A DNA stretch of 50,679 nucleotides from Bacteroidales bacterium (GCA_028690215.1 JAQVBQ010000010.1:1-50679); one strand, 5' to 3'; positions 8,967 to 17,650 are shown, numbered from the stretch's first letter. The notes: generated by a model from the letters alone, not told the origin. A program made the numbers and translations.

Positions 8967-10343
8967 GTGAATACAGGAAGGAGCGATCTTCTTTGGAACT
9001 ATGCGGCGAGCTTTATGAGGCTTGCTTCAGCAATGATTATCCTTCCTCTTATTTTACGTTTGCTTCCGGACCAGGAGGTCGGTCTGTGGAATGTTATGAT
9101 TGGGCTCAATGCCATGATCTATCTCCTCGATTTTGGGTTTTTTCAAACCTTTTCAAGATCTGTTACATATATTTTCTCAGGAGCAAGAGAGTTGAAAGGA
9201 GAGGGGCTCGGAGCTGCCAGTGAAGACGGAAAGATAGATTACTCCCTTCTGAAAGGATCATTGTCAGCAATGAGAGTCTTTTATGCCGGTGTTGCCATAT
9301 TCCTTGTGATACTACTCTTTACCGGAGGCTATTTTTATATAGAGAAGCTGCTTGAGGGCTATTCAGGAGATGCCGAAAATGCAAGAATCGCCTGGTATCT
9401 TTATGGAATATTGCTCTCTTACCAGTTCTATACATATTATTACGACGCCCTCTTGGTCGGAAGGGGTATGATCAAGCGATCAAGGCAGATAATAGTCTTC
9501 TCTCAGTGCACCCACATCATACTTGCATCTACAATGCTTATTATGGGGTTCGGGATTATCTCAATGGTCTGTGGTCAGACACTGGCTACAATTTTGAACA
9601 GAATGCTTTCCAGACAAGCTTTTTATGACAAGGAGACCAAAGCTGAGGTCAGAAACGCCCAGCCTTCTTCATGGATAGTTATCCTGAAGACTTTATGGAA
9701 GACTGCATACAAATCTGGTTTGGCGAACCTGAGCCTAGTCTTAACAAACAAGATGCTTACTCTGATCGGAGGTCTCTTTATTCCTCTGGCAGTGTTAGGC
9801 TCTTACGGTATTACCAAGCAGCTGGCAGATCTTACATACACACTCTCGTTAATCTGGTTTATGACATTCCTGCCAAAACTGACTCAGAACAGGCTTTTGG
9901 GCAGGGAGGGTGAAGTAAAGCGCATCTATATAAAAGCGCAATACATCGCACTTGGCGTTTTTGCAGCTCTTTCTGTGGCAGTGGTGACCTTAGGTCCGTG
10001 GGCTTTGCGGATTATTAAGAGTAATACACCTTTGCTAGAGAGTGATCTGTTGGTGATACTATTTGCAGCCTCATTGTTTGAAGCTATCACTTTCCTCTCC
10101 ACATCAGTTCTGGTTAGCAAGAACACCGTACCGCATTATAAGGCCCAGATGATGACGGCGGTGGCAACAATCGCTATTCTGTTGATTGTGCTGAATTATA
10201 CAGAAGCAGGAGTAATAGCACTTATAATTGTGCCATTCTCTGTTCAGCTCATATATCAGCACTGGAAATGGACCTGCGCAGTTATAAGGGATCTTAAAGT
10301 CAGACTAGCTGACTATGACCCAAGAAAATATCTCAACTTTTAA
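8967..10343 (+). CDS. Wzx-like polysaccharide flippase / MATE-like membrane protein
   Basis: This 458-residue integral membrane protein has about 12-14 hydrophobic segments and belongs to the MOP (polysaccharide transporter/MATE) superfamily. The N-terminal pattern LLWNYAASFMRLASAMIILP followed by LLPDQEVGLWNVMIGLNAM is typical of Wzx-type lipid-linked oligosaccharide flippases. It starts with GTG at 8967, two bases after the porin stop, and I see no better ATG nearby, so translation is likely coupled. No glycosyltransferases lie beside it, so the carried glycan cannot be assigned. It ends 12 bases before the convergent DEAD-box gene. Confidence 0.75.
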   Translation: MNTGRSDLLWNYAASFMRLASAMIILPLILRLLPDQEVGLWNVMIGLNAMIYLLDFGFFQTFSRSVTYIFSGARELKGEGLGAASEDGKIDYSLLKGSLSAMRVFYAGVAIFLVILLFTGGYFYIEKLLEGYSGDAENARIAWYLYGILLSYQFYTYYYDALLVGRGMIKRSRQIIVFSQCTHIILASTMLIMGFGIISMVCGQTLATILNRMLSRQAFYDKETKAEVRNAQPSSWIVILKTLWKTAYKSGLANLSLVLTNKMLTLIGGLFIPLAVLGSYGITKQLADLTYTLSLIWFMTFLPKLTQNRLLGREGEVKRIYIKAQYIALGVFAALSVAVVTLGPWALRIIKSNTPLLESDLLVILFAASLFEAITFLSTSVLVSKNTVPHYKAQMMTAVATIAILLIVLNYTEAGVIALIIVPFSVQLIYQHWKWTCAVIRDLKVRLADYDPRKYLNF

Positions 10344-10355
10344 CAGGTAAATAGA

Positions 10356-12320
10356 CTATCTTCCTCTTCTCTCCCTACGGCTTGGTTTTCTGGAATCCTT
10401 ACCGTGAGAACTCTTTTTCCCGGATTTCCTGCCAAATTCTTCCCTCTTTCTTTCCGGCTTATCTGATCTCTCCGATCTCTCCGATCTCTTCCCGCCTTCG
10501 GGTCTCTCTCTGCGTTCAGCTCTTTCTCTGTGATCAGTCCTTTCGCCACGATCAGATCTCTCTCTGCGGTCTGGTCTTTCGCTACGTTCAGGCCTATCTC
10601 TGCGTTCGGATCTTTCACCACGATCAGATCTCTCTCTGCGTTCAAATCTTTCACCACGATCAGACCTCTCCCTGCGCTCCGGCCTATCTCCCTTAATCTG
10701 GGTGTCTGTTACCAGCTCCACCTTCAGTTTTCTTCCGCGATAGTCGGTATTATCAATAGTTTCGACAATGTATGAAGCCGAATTGGTTGTAACGGAGACG
10801 AATGACATCTCTTTGTGTATATCTATACGGCCAACACCTTTCTGACCGATTCCGCAACTTGAAAACATCCTTAGAAGATGTCTCGGAGTGATACCGGCTT
10901 TTGAACCGATACTTAGTTTTACCCAGCTGAAACCCTTTTCTGTCGGTAGATTGAAGCTGCCTTCGCCTCTTCCTTCTCCTCTGGATGACTCTTCACGGAT
11001 ATTCAGATCGGGAGCGTGTCTGTAATAGTCAAGGAAACGGTTGAATTCAATGGAAAGCATCTTCCAGATAATCTCCTCCTTGCTTACATCTTTCCACTTT
11101 TCATCTATCAAATTTATGTATTCTGCAATCTCCTCGCGTATTTCGGCATTCTTTACCTCCTCCACAAGATGGAGCATCTGACGAGTACAAACCTCTTCAC
11201 CTGTAGGTATTTTGGCCTGTCCGAATGTTTTGCCTATAATCTTTTCAATTCTGCGAATCTTGTGCTGTTCCTTACTATTAATAATTGCTATTGAGATTCC
11301 GCTCTTGTCTGCACGACCTGTTCTTCCACTTCTGTGAGTGTACTGTTCAGCTTCATCGGGCAGATTGTAGTTGATTACATGGGTCAGTTCGTTCACGTCT
11401 ATTCCCCTGGCAGCAACATCTGTTGCCACCAAGAGACTGAGATTCTTGCTCCTGAACCTTCTCATAACCTGATCACGCTGAGCTTGTGACAGTTCACCGT
11501 GAAGTGCATCAGCATTGTATCCATCCTTTATGAGTGACTCTGCTATCTCCTGAGTCTCCTGCCTGGTACGGCAGAAAATCATACCATATATGTCTGGATT
11601 ATAGTCGGCTATCCTTTTGAGAGCCAGATATCTGTCCTTGGCGTGAACAATATAGTAGTAGTGTTTTACATTTTCTGAACCGGAGTTCCTAGTACCCACT
11701 GTTACAATTTCCGGCTTGGACATATAGTTTTTTGCAATGCCCTCTATTTCAATAGGAAGTGTTGCAGAGAAGAGTAAAGTCCTTTTCTCTTCAGGTGTGC
11801 AGTCGAGTATTGCGTCAAGTTCATCCTTGAATCCCATATTGAGCATCTCGTCAGCTTCGTCAAGAATCAATGTATGGATGTTTACTACTGAGGCAACACC
11901 TCTGTTCAGCAGGTCAACCATCCTGCCCGGAGTGGCAACAATTATCTGACACCCTTTTTTTAGTGCTTTAATCTGTCCCTCTATCCCGGCACCTCCATAC
12001 ACAGCAACAACCTCGAGATTGTCTATGTATTTACCGTAATTCAAGATGTCCTGGGAGATCTGTCTGCAAAGCTCGCGTGTCGGACTTAAAATAAGAGCCT
12101 GTGTCTCTTTTGAATTTGTGTCAATTGATTGAAGCAACGGAAGTCCGAAAGCTGCAGTTTTGCCGGTACCGGTCTGTGCAAGGCAGACGACATCGTCGTT
12201 TTCGTTTATGAGTTTTGGGATTATTCTTTGCTGTACTTCCGTAGGGTTGATAAAGCCAAGATCTGTAATGGCCTTGATAAGAGTATCTTTAAGGCCGAGG
12301 CTTTGAAATTGATTTGTCAT
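10356..12320 (-). CDS. DEAD-box RNA helicase with DbpA-like domain and repetitive charged tail
   Basis: This ATP-dependent RNA helicase of 654 residues probably acts in ribosome assembly or mRNA turnover. The N-terminus has the Q motif (FQSLGLKDTL...PTEVQ), followed by AQTGTGKT, PTRELCRQ, LDEADEML (DEAD), SATLP, and HRSGRTGRA. Residues ~470-540 look like the DbpA/CsdA RRM-like RNA-binding domain (SIGSKAGITPRHLLRMFS). From about residue 545 the protein becomes an Arg/Glu/Asp/Ser low-complexity tail built from 12-residue repeats, then a Lys/Arg-rich end (KPSRRERRGR). Such tails occur on Bacteroidota CsdA/DeaD-type helicases and are expected to bind RNA or be disordered. It has its own -7 box upstream. 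Confidence 0.93.
   Translation of the reverse strand: MTNQFQSLGLKDTLIKAITDLGFINPTEVQQRIIPKLINENDDVVCLAQTGTGKTAAFGLPLLQSIDTNSKETQALILSPTRELCRQISQDILNYGKYIDNLEVVAVYGGAGIEGQIKALKKGCQIIVATPGRMVDLLNRGVASVVNIHTLILDEADEMLNMGFKDELDAILDCTPEEKRTLLFSATLPIEIEGIAKNYMSKPEIVTVGTRNSGSENVKHYYYIVHAKDRYLALKRIADYNPDIYGMIFCRTRQETQEIAESLIKDGYNADALHGELSQAQRDQVMRRFRSKNLSLLVATDVAARGIDVNELTHVINYNLPDEAEQYTHRSGRTGRADKSGISIAIINSKEQHKIRRIEKIIGKTFGQAKIPTGEEVCTRQMLHLVEEVKNAEIREEIAEYINLIDEKWKDVSKEEIIWKMLSIEFNRFLDYYRHAPDLNIREESSRGEGRGEGSFNLPTEKGFSWVKLSIGSKAGITPRHLLRMFSSCGIGQKGVGRIDIHKEMSFVSVTTNSASYIVETIDNTDYRGRKLKVELVTDTQIKGDRPERRERSDRGERFERRERSDRGERSERRDRPERSERPDRRERSDRGERTDHRERAERRERPEGGKRSERSERSDKPERKREEFGRKSGKKSSHGKDSRKPSRRERRGR
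10464..10679 (-). repeat. In-frame 36-bp tandem repeats encoding the helicase tail
   Basis: There are six degenerate units of 36 bp (12 codons), encoding variants of ERRERSDRGERF, ERRERSDRGERS, ERRDRPERSERP, DRRERSDRGERT and DHRERAERRERP. Several blocks are nearly identical at DNA level (CTTTCACCACGATCAGA recurs). The array stays in frame with the helicase gene and is a likely place for copy-number variation between strains. Confidence 0.85.
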
Positions 12321-12337
12321 TTAATATAAATAAACGG

Positions 12338-12345
12338 CAAAGGTA
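12338..12345 (-). promoter_or_regulatory. Predicted promoter of the DEAD-box helicase
   Basis: On the minus strand this reads TACCTTTG, a match to TAnnTTTG. It lies 18-25 bases before the helicase ATG at 12320, implying a leader of about 11 bases. No clear -33 partner is visible. Confidence 0.5.
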
Positions 12346-12370
12346 TTCTAAATTATTTAATATCTCACTT

Positions 12371-12502
12371 TTATTCAGCTAAAACTCCTCCTTCGTGTAA
12401 TCCGATCATAAAGCCATCTATGTTAGAAATAACCAAAAATGTAATAATTGCAAGAACAATTAATATGCTCCAGATAATAATCCGATTCGTTTTCTTTTTC
12501 AT
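12371..12502 (-). CDS. Probable 43-residue single-span membrane protein
   Basis: This short open frame fills most of the 307-base gap between the helicase and hydF. It encodes a basic start (MKKKTNR), one hydrophobic helix (IIIWSILIVLAIITFLVI), a turn (SNIDG), and a short polar end containing FMIGLHEGG. The order of positive residues, helix and short C-terminal tail fits a small inner-membrane protein with the tail outside. A perfect -7 box lies 22-29 bases upstream on the same strand, which supports expression. Small membrane proteins of this general shape are common in Bacteroidales but I cannot name a family. It could be a chance frame, but the promoter placement makes that less likely. 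Confidence 0.6.
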   Translation of the reverse strand: MKKKTNRIIIWSILIVLAIITFLVISNIDGFMIGLHEGGVLAE

Positions 12503-12523
12503 TGTATTATAGTTTAGTATATT

Positions 12524-12531
12524 CAAACATA
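12524..12531 (-). promoter_or_regulatory. Predicted promoter of the 43-residue membrane protein
   Basis: On the minus strand this reads TATGTTTG, a full match to TAnnTTTG. It ends 21 bases before the small ATG at 12502. It is divergent from the hydF promoter about 40 bases away. Confidence 0.5.
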
Positions 12532-12572
12532 AAGGTAATTCCCCTTTTTCGGGATCATAATTGGAAAATATT

Positions 12573-12580
12573 TAACTTTG
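12573..12580 (+). promoter_or_regulatory. Predicted hydF promoter (-7 box)
   Basis: TAACTTTG matches TAnnTTTG. It lies 47 bases before the hydF ATG, giving an AT-rich leader of about 40 bases. No convincing -33 element at the usual distance. Confidence 0.45.
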
Positions 12581-12627
12581 AATAGGATAATTATCTTTTT
12601 TTAAATAATATTTCCAATATTAAATAT

Positions 12628-13830
12628 ATGAGCAAGGTCAGACACATAGGTGTTTTCGGTAAGAGAAACACAGGTAAGAGTTCCTTAATCAATACAATAA
12701 CCGGCCAAAATGTGGCAATTGTATCGGATGTTCCCGGAACAACAACAGATCCTGTAAGAAAAAGGATGGAGGTATTCGGTTTAGGCCCTGTAGTATTTAT
12801 TGACACTGCCGGTATAGACGATGATGGTAAGTTAGGGGAGAAGCGTGTTGAAAAGAGCCGTTTAGTTATTAAAACAATTGATCTGGCTATACTTATCTTT
12901 ACAAATAATCAGATTGACAAATATGAGAGGGGGTTGATTAAATCTTTCAGAGATGATGAGCTGCCTTTTATAATGGTTCACAACCAGTCAGACATCGTGG
13001 CTCTCGATCCTGAACTGGCTTTGGATCTTTCGGAAAAAGAGGGGATAAATGTTCTTGAGTTTTCGTGTTCTCTTTTGGATGAGCAGGAGCAGAAAGAGGC
13101 TGTGGAAACGCTCACCTCTCTTATTATTGCGGGATTGCAGGACAGTTCACCTTCCAGAACAATTCTTGAAGGTCTTGCAGAGAAGGGTGATAAGATTGTG
13201 ATGGTTTGTCCTATAGACAGTGAGGCACCTGAAGGGAGGCTCATACTACCTCAGGTAAATGCCATAAGGGATGCTCTGGACAGAGATGCCGTGGCTGTGG
13301 TTCTCCAGCCGGAGGCTCTCGAAAAGTATATTAAAGAGGAGTCTGTAAAACCTAAATTGGTAGTGACGGACAGTCAGGTATTTGAATATGTCAGTAAAAT
13401 TGTCCCGGATGATATTCCGCTAACCGGTTTCAGCATGCTCCTTGCACGGAGCAAGGGGATTTTCCCTCATTATGTGAATGGGATTGATGCCATTAAAAAC
13501 CTTCGAAACGGAGATAGGATACTTATACTTGAATCCTGTACTCATCACAGCTCTTGTGAAGATATAGGAAGAGTCAAGATTCCGCGGCTTTTGCAGAAAA
13601 AGTGTGGAATGGAGTTCTCATTTGATGTTGTTGGGGGGCTGGATTCTTTACCGGAGAATATTTTGAAGTATTCGATGGTCATTCAGTGCGGCGGATGCAT
13701 GATAACTGACAGACAACTACAAGCTAGATTAAGACCTGCAATAAAAGCAGGAATACCTGTTGCAAATTACGGGATGGTGATTGCCTATTGTACTGGAATA
13801 TACCAGCGGGCTATTAACCCGCTGATATAG
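12628..13830 (+). CDS. hydF: [FeFe]-hydrogenase H-cluster maturation GTPase HydF
   Basis: HydF is the scaffold on which the 2Fe subcluster made by the radical-SAM enzymes HydE and HydG is assembled before transfer to hydrogenase apoprotein. The 400-residue protein has an N-terminal Era-like GTPase domain (G1 GKRNTGKSS at ~11-19, G2/G3 region PGTTTDP and DTAGIDD), a dimerisation domain, and a C-terminal FeS domain. The cluster motif is C304-T-H306, 46 residues, then Q353-C354-G-G-C357. Family members commonly have His where Gln353 stands. No hydE, hydG or hydrogenase gene lies in this window, and the flanks are unrelated genes on the other strand. Confidence 0.93.
   Translation: MSKVRHIGVFGKRNTGKSSLINTITGQNVAIVSDVPGTTTDPVRKRMEVFGLGPVVFIDTAGIDDDGKLGEKRVEKSRLVIKTIDLAILIFTNNQIDKYERGLIKSFRDDELPFIMVHNQSDIVALDPELALDLSEKEGINVLEFSCSLLDEQEQKEAVETLTSLIIAGLQDSSPSRTILEGLAEKGDKIVMVCPIDSEAPEGRLILPQVNAIRDALDRDAVAVVLQPEALEKYIKEESVKPKLVVTDSQVFEYVSKIVPDDIPLTGFSMLLARSKGIFPHYVNGIDAIKNLRNGDRILILESCTHHSSCEDIGRVKIPRLLQKKCGMEFSFDVVGGLDSLPENILKYSMVIQCGGCMITDRQLQARLRPAIKAGIPVANYGMVIAYCTGIYQRAINPLI
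13804..13824. terminator. Possible bidirectional hairpin at the hydF 3' end
   Basis: CAGCGGG (13804-13810) and CCCGCTG (13818-13824) form a perfect 7-bp GC-rich stem with a 7-base loop, ending six bases before the hydF stop. It lies between the convergent hydF and haem-protein genes. There is no strong T tract on either side, so its role as an intrinsic terminator is uncertain. Confidence 0.35.
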
Positions 13831-13834
13831 TAAT

Positions 13835-14269
13835 CTATTGGTGGAGTTTGTTCCATTCAAGCAGAATCTCTCTCTCTTTACCATTCACCCTTGACCCTGG
13901 TCTTATGATAGAGTAGGAGATTGGTGGCATGTCGTGAGCAACTATCACACTGTCCACTCTTGATGCAGTTTCGTTTGTTATTTTTCCTGCAGAGAGGATT
14001 GATTCATAATATGGTTGCAAATTAATACTAGCAAATCCTTTTTTTGAGTCATTCTTGATTTTATTGCCAATTAATGGAAGTTTGCTGTACCAGGGAAGCT
14101 TAGGATTGCTTCCATGGCAAACCATGCATCCTGAGTTGTCAATTATGGCAATGGTTTTTCCCTGAAAGGAAAGATCATCTACGGGTTCATGATCAATAGC
14201 TCTGAAAGTAATTATCAGTGTAGCTGCGAGTATCAGCACCCCGATGATTGTCTTTGAAAGTATGCTCAT
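13835..14269 (-). CDS. Membrane-anchored haem-binding domain protein (CxxCH)
   Basis: This 144-residue protein has one N-terminal hydrophobic segment (TIIGVLILAATLIITF) that acts as a signal or membrane anchor. A single c-type haem motif, CMVCHG, follows at about residue 48. The remainder (PKLPWYSKLPLIG, then HDMPPISYSIIRPGSRVN and LLEWNKLHQ) resembles the haem-binding domain proteins of Bacteroidota, in which distal Met residues can be axial ligands. It follows the FMN-binding gene by 9 bases on the same strand, so the two probably form an extracytoplasmic redox pair. It is convergent with hydF (4-base gap). Confidence 0.75.
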   Translation of the reverse strand: MSILSKTIIGVLILAATLIITFRAIDHEPVDDLSFQGKTIAIIDNSGCMVCHGSNPKLPWYSKLPLIGNKIKNDSKKGFASINLQPYYESILSAGKITNETASRVDSVIVAHDMPPISYSIIRPGSRVNGKEREILLEWNKLHQ

Positions 14270-14278
14270 ATCTTAAGT

Positions 14279-14794
14279 TTAGTTTTTAGCTGCCTTGTTG
14301 AGTATTATCTCTACATTCTTCGATATTGCGGTAGCAGAAAAAGTTGCGCCTGAATAACTGTCTGCAGATGCTCTTTTCTTTGCTGCATCAGAAACTTTAA
14401 GCCCATTCCATGTGTTGAAAAAGTTTTGTCTTTCAAGCTTTTTCAGATAGGCTGTTGTTTCCCAATTGCTCAATATGGCCACCTTTTTTATACTCTTGTT
14501 CTTGTCAGTTATGACTATAACCGGAGTTGTGTTGTTGTAGCCCTTGATGCCATCTGAATATGGTTTGCTTGACAAGCAGTAACCTAAAACTTTTTTGTCT
14601 GAGCTTACTATGTTGAACCAGTCTCCTTTGCTTTTCTCCACCGCTACGGCTTCGGGATAAATACTTTTAACAACATCAAGTCCTGATACCTCTTTGAATA
14701 CCGGGACATCCTTTTTGGGACCATGGTTATTTTGTGAAACTCCAGCTGTCGCCAATGCGAATGTAACAAATAATAACGATATAACCTTTTTCAT
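14279..14794 (-). CDS. Secreted FMN-binding domain protein
   Basis: The protein is 171 residues with a signal peptide (MKKVISLLFVTFALATAGVS, then QNNHGPKK). The C-terminal half matches the FMN-binding domain of RnfG/NqrC-like proteins. The motif YSGATFSATAI contains S-G-A-T-x-S, in which family members carry a Thr-linked FMN attached by ApbE. It probably shuttles electrons in the periplasm. It lies upstream of the haem-protein gene in a two-gene unit. No rnf, nqr or apbE gene is in the window, so its redox partner is unknown apart from the adjacent haem protein. Confidence 0.8.
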   Translation of the reverse strand: MKKVISLLFVTFALATAGVSQNNHGPKKDVPVFKEVSGLDVVKSIYPEAVAVEKSKGDWFNIVSSDKKVLGYCLSSKPYSDGIKGYNNTTPVIVITDKNKSIKKVAILSNWETTAYLKKLERQNFFNTWNGLKVSDAAKKRASADSYSGATFSATAISKNVEIILNKAAKN

Positions 14795-14826
14795 TTTTTT
14801 AAATTAGATGCCGATTAGACAAAGAA

Positions 14827-14853
14827 GGCCGGCAAAAGTTTACTTTTCCGGCC
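14827..14853 (-). terminator. Intrinsic terminator downstream of ppdK
   Basis: GGCCGG-C-AAAAG pairs with CTTTT-CCGGCC around a TTTA loop, with one bulged C. On the minus strand the stem is followed by TTCTTTG. It lies between the ppdK stop and the FMN-protein start, so it should separate the two transcription units. Confidence 0.65.
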
Positions 14854-14875
14854 CTCATCTTTATGCAATAATTAA

Positions 14876-17593
14876 TTATTTTGAAGCCTTGATGGCAGCC
14901 TGGGCAGCAGCAAGTCTTGCTATTGGAACACGGAAAGGAGAGCATGATACATAGTTCATGCCTGCATTATGGCAGAATTCTACAGAAGCAGGGTCGCCAC
15001 CATGTTCTCCGCAAATACCAACTTTAAGTTTTGCATTTGTATTACGGCCGCCTTTGATACCCATATCTATAAGTTTTCCTACCGATGTTGTGTCCAGAGT
15101 CTGGAAAGGATCGAAAGGCAGAATCTTCTTCTCAAGGTAGTCACCCATAAATGCTCCGATGTCATCCCTAGAGAAGCCATAAGTCATCTGAGTGAGGTCA
15201 TTGGTACCGAATGAGAAGAACTGAGCTGTGTTTGCCATCTCGTCAGCAAGAAGGGCAGCTCTTGGAATCTCGATCATAGTTCCGTAGAGATATGATAACT
15301 TAACACCTGTTCTTGCCTCAACGTCTGCATGAATCTTGTCGCAAATAACCTTCTGGTAGTCAAGCTCTTTAACAGAAACTGTAACCGGTATCATGATTTC
15401 TGGTTGTGGATTGAATCCCTCCTTAATCAACTCAGCGGTAGCCTCGAAGATAGCTTTGTACTGAGTTGCACTAACCTCAGGATATGTAATACCAAGACGT
15501 ACTCCACGGTGGCCCATCATAGGGTTAACCTCGTGCAGTGACTCACCACGAGTCTTAATATCCTCTATACTGATATTAAGTTCGCTTGCAAGCTCCTGTT
15601 GTTTTTCGTGTGTCTGTGGTACAAACTCGTGGAGAGGTGGGTCGAGAAGTCTGAAGGTTACAGGTTTTCCGTTCATAACCTTCATAGTACCTTTCACAGC
15701 CTCTTTTATGTATGGTTCAAGCTCTTTAAGGGCAACGATTCTCTCCTCTTCTGTCTTTGAAAGAATCATCTTACGAAGTTTTGCAAGAGGTTGTTCAGAG
15801 TTTTTACCATAGAACATATGTTCAATACGGAAAAGACCTATACCCTCTGCACCGAAGTTGATTGCATTCTGTGCATCGTCAGGTGTATCTGCATTTGTGC
15901 GTACTCCAAGAACACGATATTTATCAACTATATTCATGTATTCTACAAAACGAGGGTTCTCTGATGCATCCATTGTTGAGATGGCTGAATCATATACCAG
16001 ACCCTTACTTCCGTTTAGACTGAATACATCACCTTCGCTGTATGTCTTTCCTGCTACTGTGAGTTTCTTTGTCTTGAGATCGATATGAAGTGCATCGCAA
16101 CCTACGATACAGCATTTTCCCCAACCTCTGGCAACAAGTGCAGCATGAGAAGTCATACCACCTCTTGCTGTAAGAAGACCGTCAGCGGCACGCATACCCT
16201 CTACATCTTCAGGATTTGTCTCTTCACGAACAAGAATTACTTTTCTTCCCTCTTTTGCAGCCTCAACAGCAGCTTCTGCTGTAAATACTATTGTTCCTAC
16301 AGAACCACCAGGGCCTGCTGGTAAACCTTTTGCTATAACCTTAGCAGCTTTTTCAGATGCTGGGTCAAGAATAGGGTGGAGGAGTTCATCAAGTTGAACA
16401 GGAGCAACTCTCATCACTGCTGTCTTCTCGTCAATAAGTCCTTCGTGAAGCATGTCCATTGCCATATTGAGTGCAGCCAAACCGGTTCTCTTACCTACAC
16501 GGCACTGAAGCATCCAGAGTTTTCCGTCCTGGATTGTGAACTCAATGTCCTGCATGTCATGGAAGTGTCTCTCAAGATTCTTTTGAATTGAATCAAGTTC
16601 AGAGTATACTGTAGGCATCGCAGTTTCAAGAGATGCGAGGTTTTTGTTCTGATCGTTCTTTGTTGCCTCGTTAAGCGGATTAGGTGTACGAATACCTGCT
16701 ACAACATCCTCTCCCTGAGCATTGATAAGCCACTCACCATAGAATTTAGCCTCTCCGGTTGCAGGATTTCTTGAGAAAGCAACGCCTGTTGCTGAATTGT
16801 CACCCATGTTTCCGAATACCATTGCCTGAACGTTAACGGCTGTTCCCCATTCATCAGGAATACCTTCTATTCTTCTGTAAGAGATAGCACGTTTACCGTT
16901 CCATGATTTAAAGACAGCACCGATACCTCCCCAAAGTTGCTCATAAGCGTTGTCCGGGAAAGATTTGCCTAATACATCAACGATTTTCTTCTTGAAATCA
17001 TCACAGATCTGGATCAAATCTTCAGTTGTCAAGTCTGTATCACTTTTGTATCCTTTCTTAACCTTTAACTCATGAAGCATCTTGTCAAGTTGAACACGTA
17101 TACCTTTACCCTCTTCAGGTTCGATATTTTCTGCTTTCTCCATTACAACATCTGAATACATCATGATCAGACGGCGGTATGCATCATATACAAAACGAGG
17201 ATTCTGAGTTTTCTTAATCAGGCCCGGGATAGTTTCAGAACACAAACCGATGTTCAGGACTGTCTCCATCATACCTGGCATTGAGCTTCTTGCACCGGAA
17301 CGGCAAGAGACAAGAAGTGGATTTTCTTTGTCTCCGAACTTCATGTTCATAATAGCCTCAGTCTTTAACAGTGCAGCATCCACTTCAGCCTTGAGAGCTG
17401 CAGGATATTCCATGTTATTTTTGTAGAACTCGACACATGTTTCTGTAGTTATTGTAAAACCGGCAGGAACAGGAATCTCAAGTTTGCACATTTCGGCCAG
17501 GTTAGCACCCTTTCCACCGAGAAGATTTTTCATTGAGCCGTCACCTTCTGCGGTTTTTCCACCGAAAAGGTAAACTCTTTTAATGTCAGACAT
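14876..17593 (-). CDS. ppdK: Pyruvate, phosphate dikinase
   Basis: PPDK interconverts pyruvate + ATP + Pi and phosphoenolpyruvate + AMP + PPi. In fermentative anaerobes it often runs glycolytically, using pyrophosphate. The 905-residue length is normal. The N-terminal nucleotide-binding domain has GGKGANLAEM. The phosphohistidine domain has the catalytic His (~residue 483) in RGGMTSHAALVARGWG. The C-terminal TIM barrel binds pyruvate/PEP and has the conserved Cys in GICGEHGGDP. A -7 box lies 58 bases upstream and a strong hairpin lies downstream, so it is probably a single-gene unit. Confidence 0.97.
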   Translation of the reverse strand: MSDIKRVYLFGGKTAEGDGSMKNLLGGKGANLAEMCKLEIPVPAGFTITTETCVEFYKNNMEYPAALKAEVDAALLKTEAIMNMKFGDKENPLLVSCRSGARSSMPGMMETVLNIGLCSETIPGLIKKTQNPRFVYDAYRRLIMMYSDVVMEKAENIEPEEGKGIRVQLDKMLHELKVKKGYKSDTDLTTEDLIQICDDFKKKIVDVLGKSFPDNAYEQLWGGIGAVFKSWNGKRAISYRRIEGIPDEWGTAVNVQAMVFGNMGDNSATGVAFSRNPATGEAKFYGEWLINAQGEDVVAGIRTPNPLNEATKNDQNKNLASLETAMPTVYSELDSIQKNLERHFHDMQDIEFTIQDGKLWMLQCRVGKRTGLAALNMAMDMLHEGLIDEKTAVMRVAPVQLDELLHPILDPASEKAAKVIAKGLPAGPGGSVGTIVFTAEAAVEAAKEGRKVILVREETNPEDVEGMRAADGLLTARGGMTSHAALVARGWGKCCIVGCDALHIDLKTKKLTVAGKTYSEGDVFSLNGSKGLVYDSAISTMDASENPRFVEYMNIVDKYRVLGVRTNADTPDDAQNAINFGAEGIGLFRIEHMFYGKNSEQPLAKLRKMILSKTEEERIVALKELEPYIKEAVKGTMKVMNGKPVTFRLLDPPLHEFVPQTHEKQQELASELNISIEDIKTRGESLHEVNPMMGHRGVRLGITYPEVSATQYKAIFEATAELIKEGFNPQPEIMIPVTVSVKELDYQKVICDKIHADVEARTGVKLSYLYGTMIEIPRAALLADEMANTAQFFSFGTNDLTQMTYGFSRDDIGAFMGDYLEKKILPFDPFQTLDTTSVGKLIDMGIKGGRNTNAKLKVGICGEHGGDPASVEFCHNAGMNYVSCSPFRVPIARLAAAQAAIKASK

Positions 17594-17650
17594 AGTAATT
17601 AATTTCTAGATTTTATGTTTATAATTTAAAATTTTTCAAAAAATAGGGAG

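Noticed and set aside
10464-10679. CRISPR-like regularly spaced repeats
   Set aside because: The units are contiguous, have no unique spacers and encode an in-frame protein tail. No cas gene is near.
10340-10696. Long open frames on both strands in the helicase tail region
   Set aside because: They are products of the 36-bp repeats, which stay open in several frames. Only the minus-strand helicase frame continues a known protein.
14958-16591. Plus-strand open frames opposite ppdK
   Set aside because: They are short, lack promoters and protein-like composition, and lie opposite an intact, highly conserved gene.
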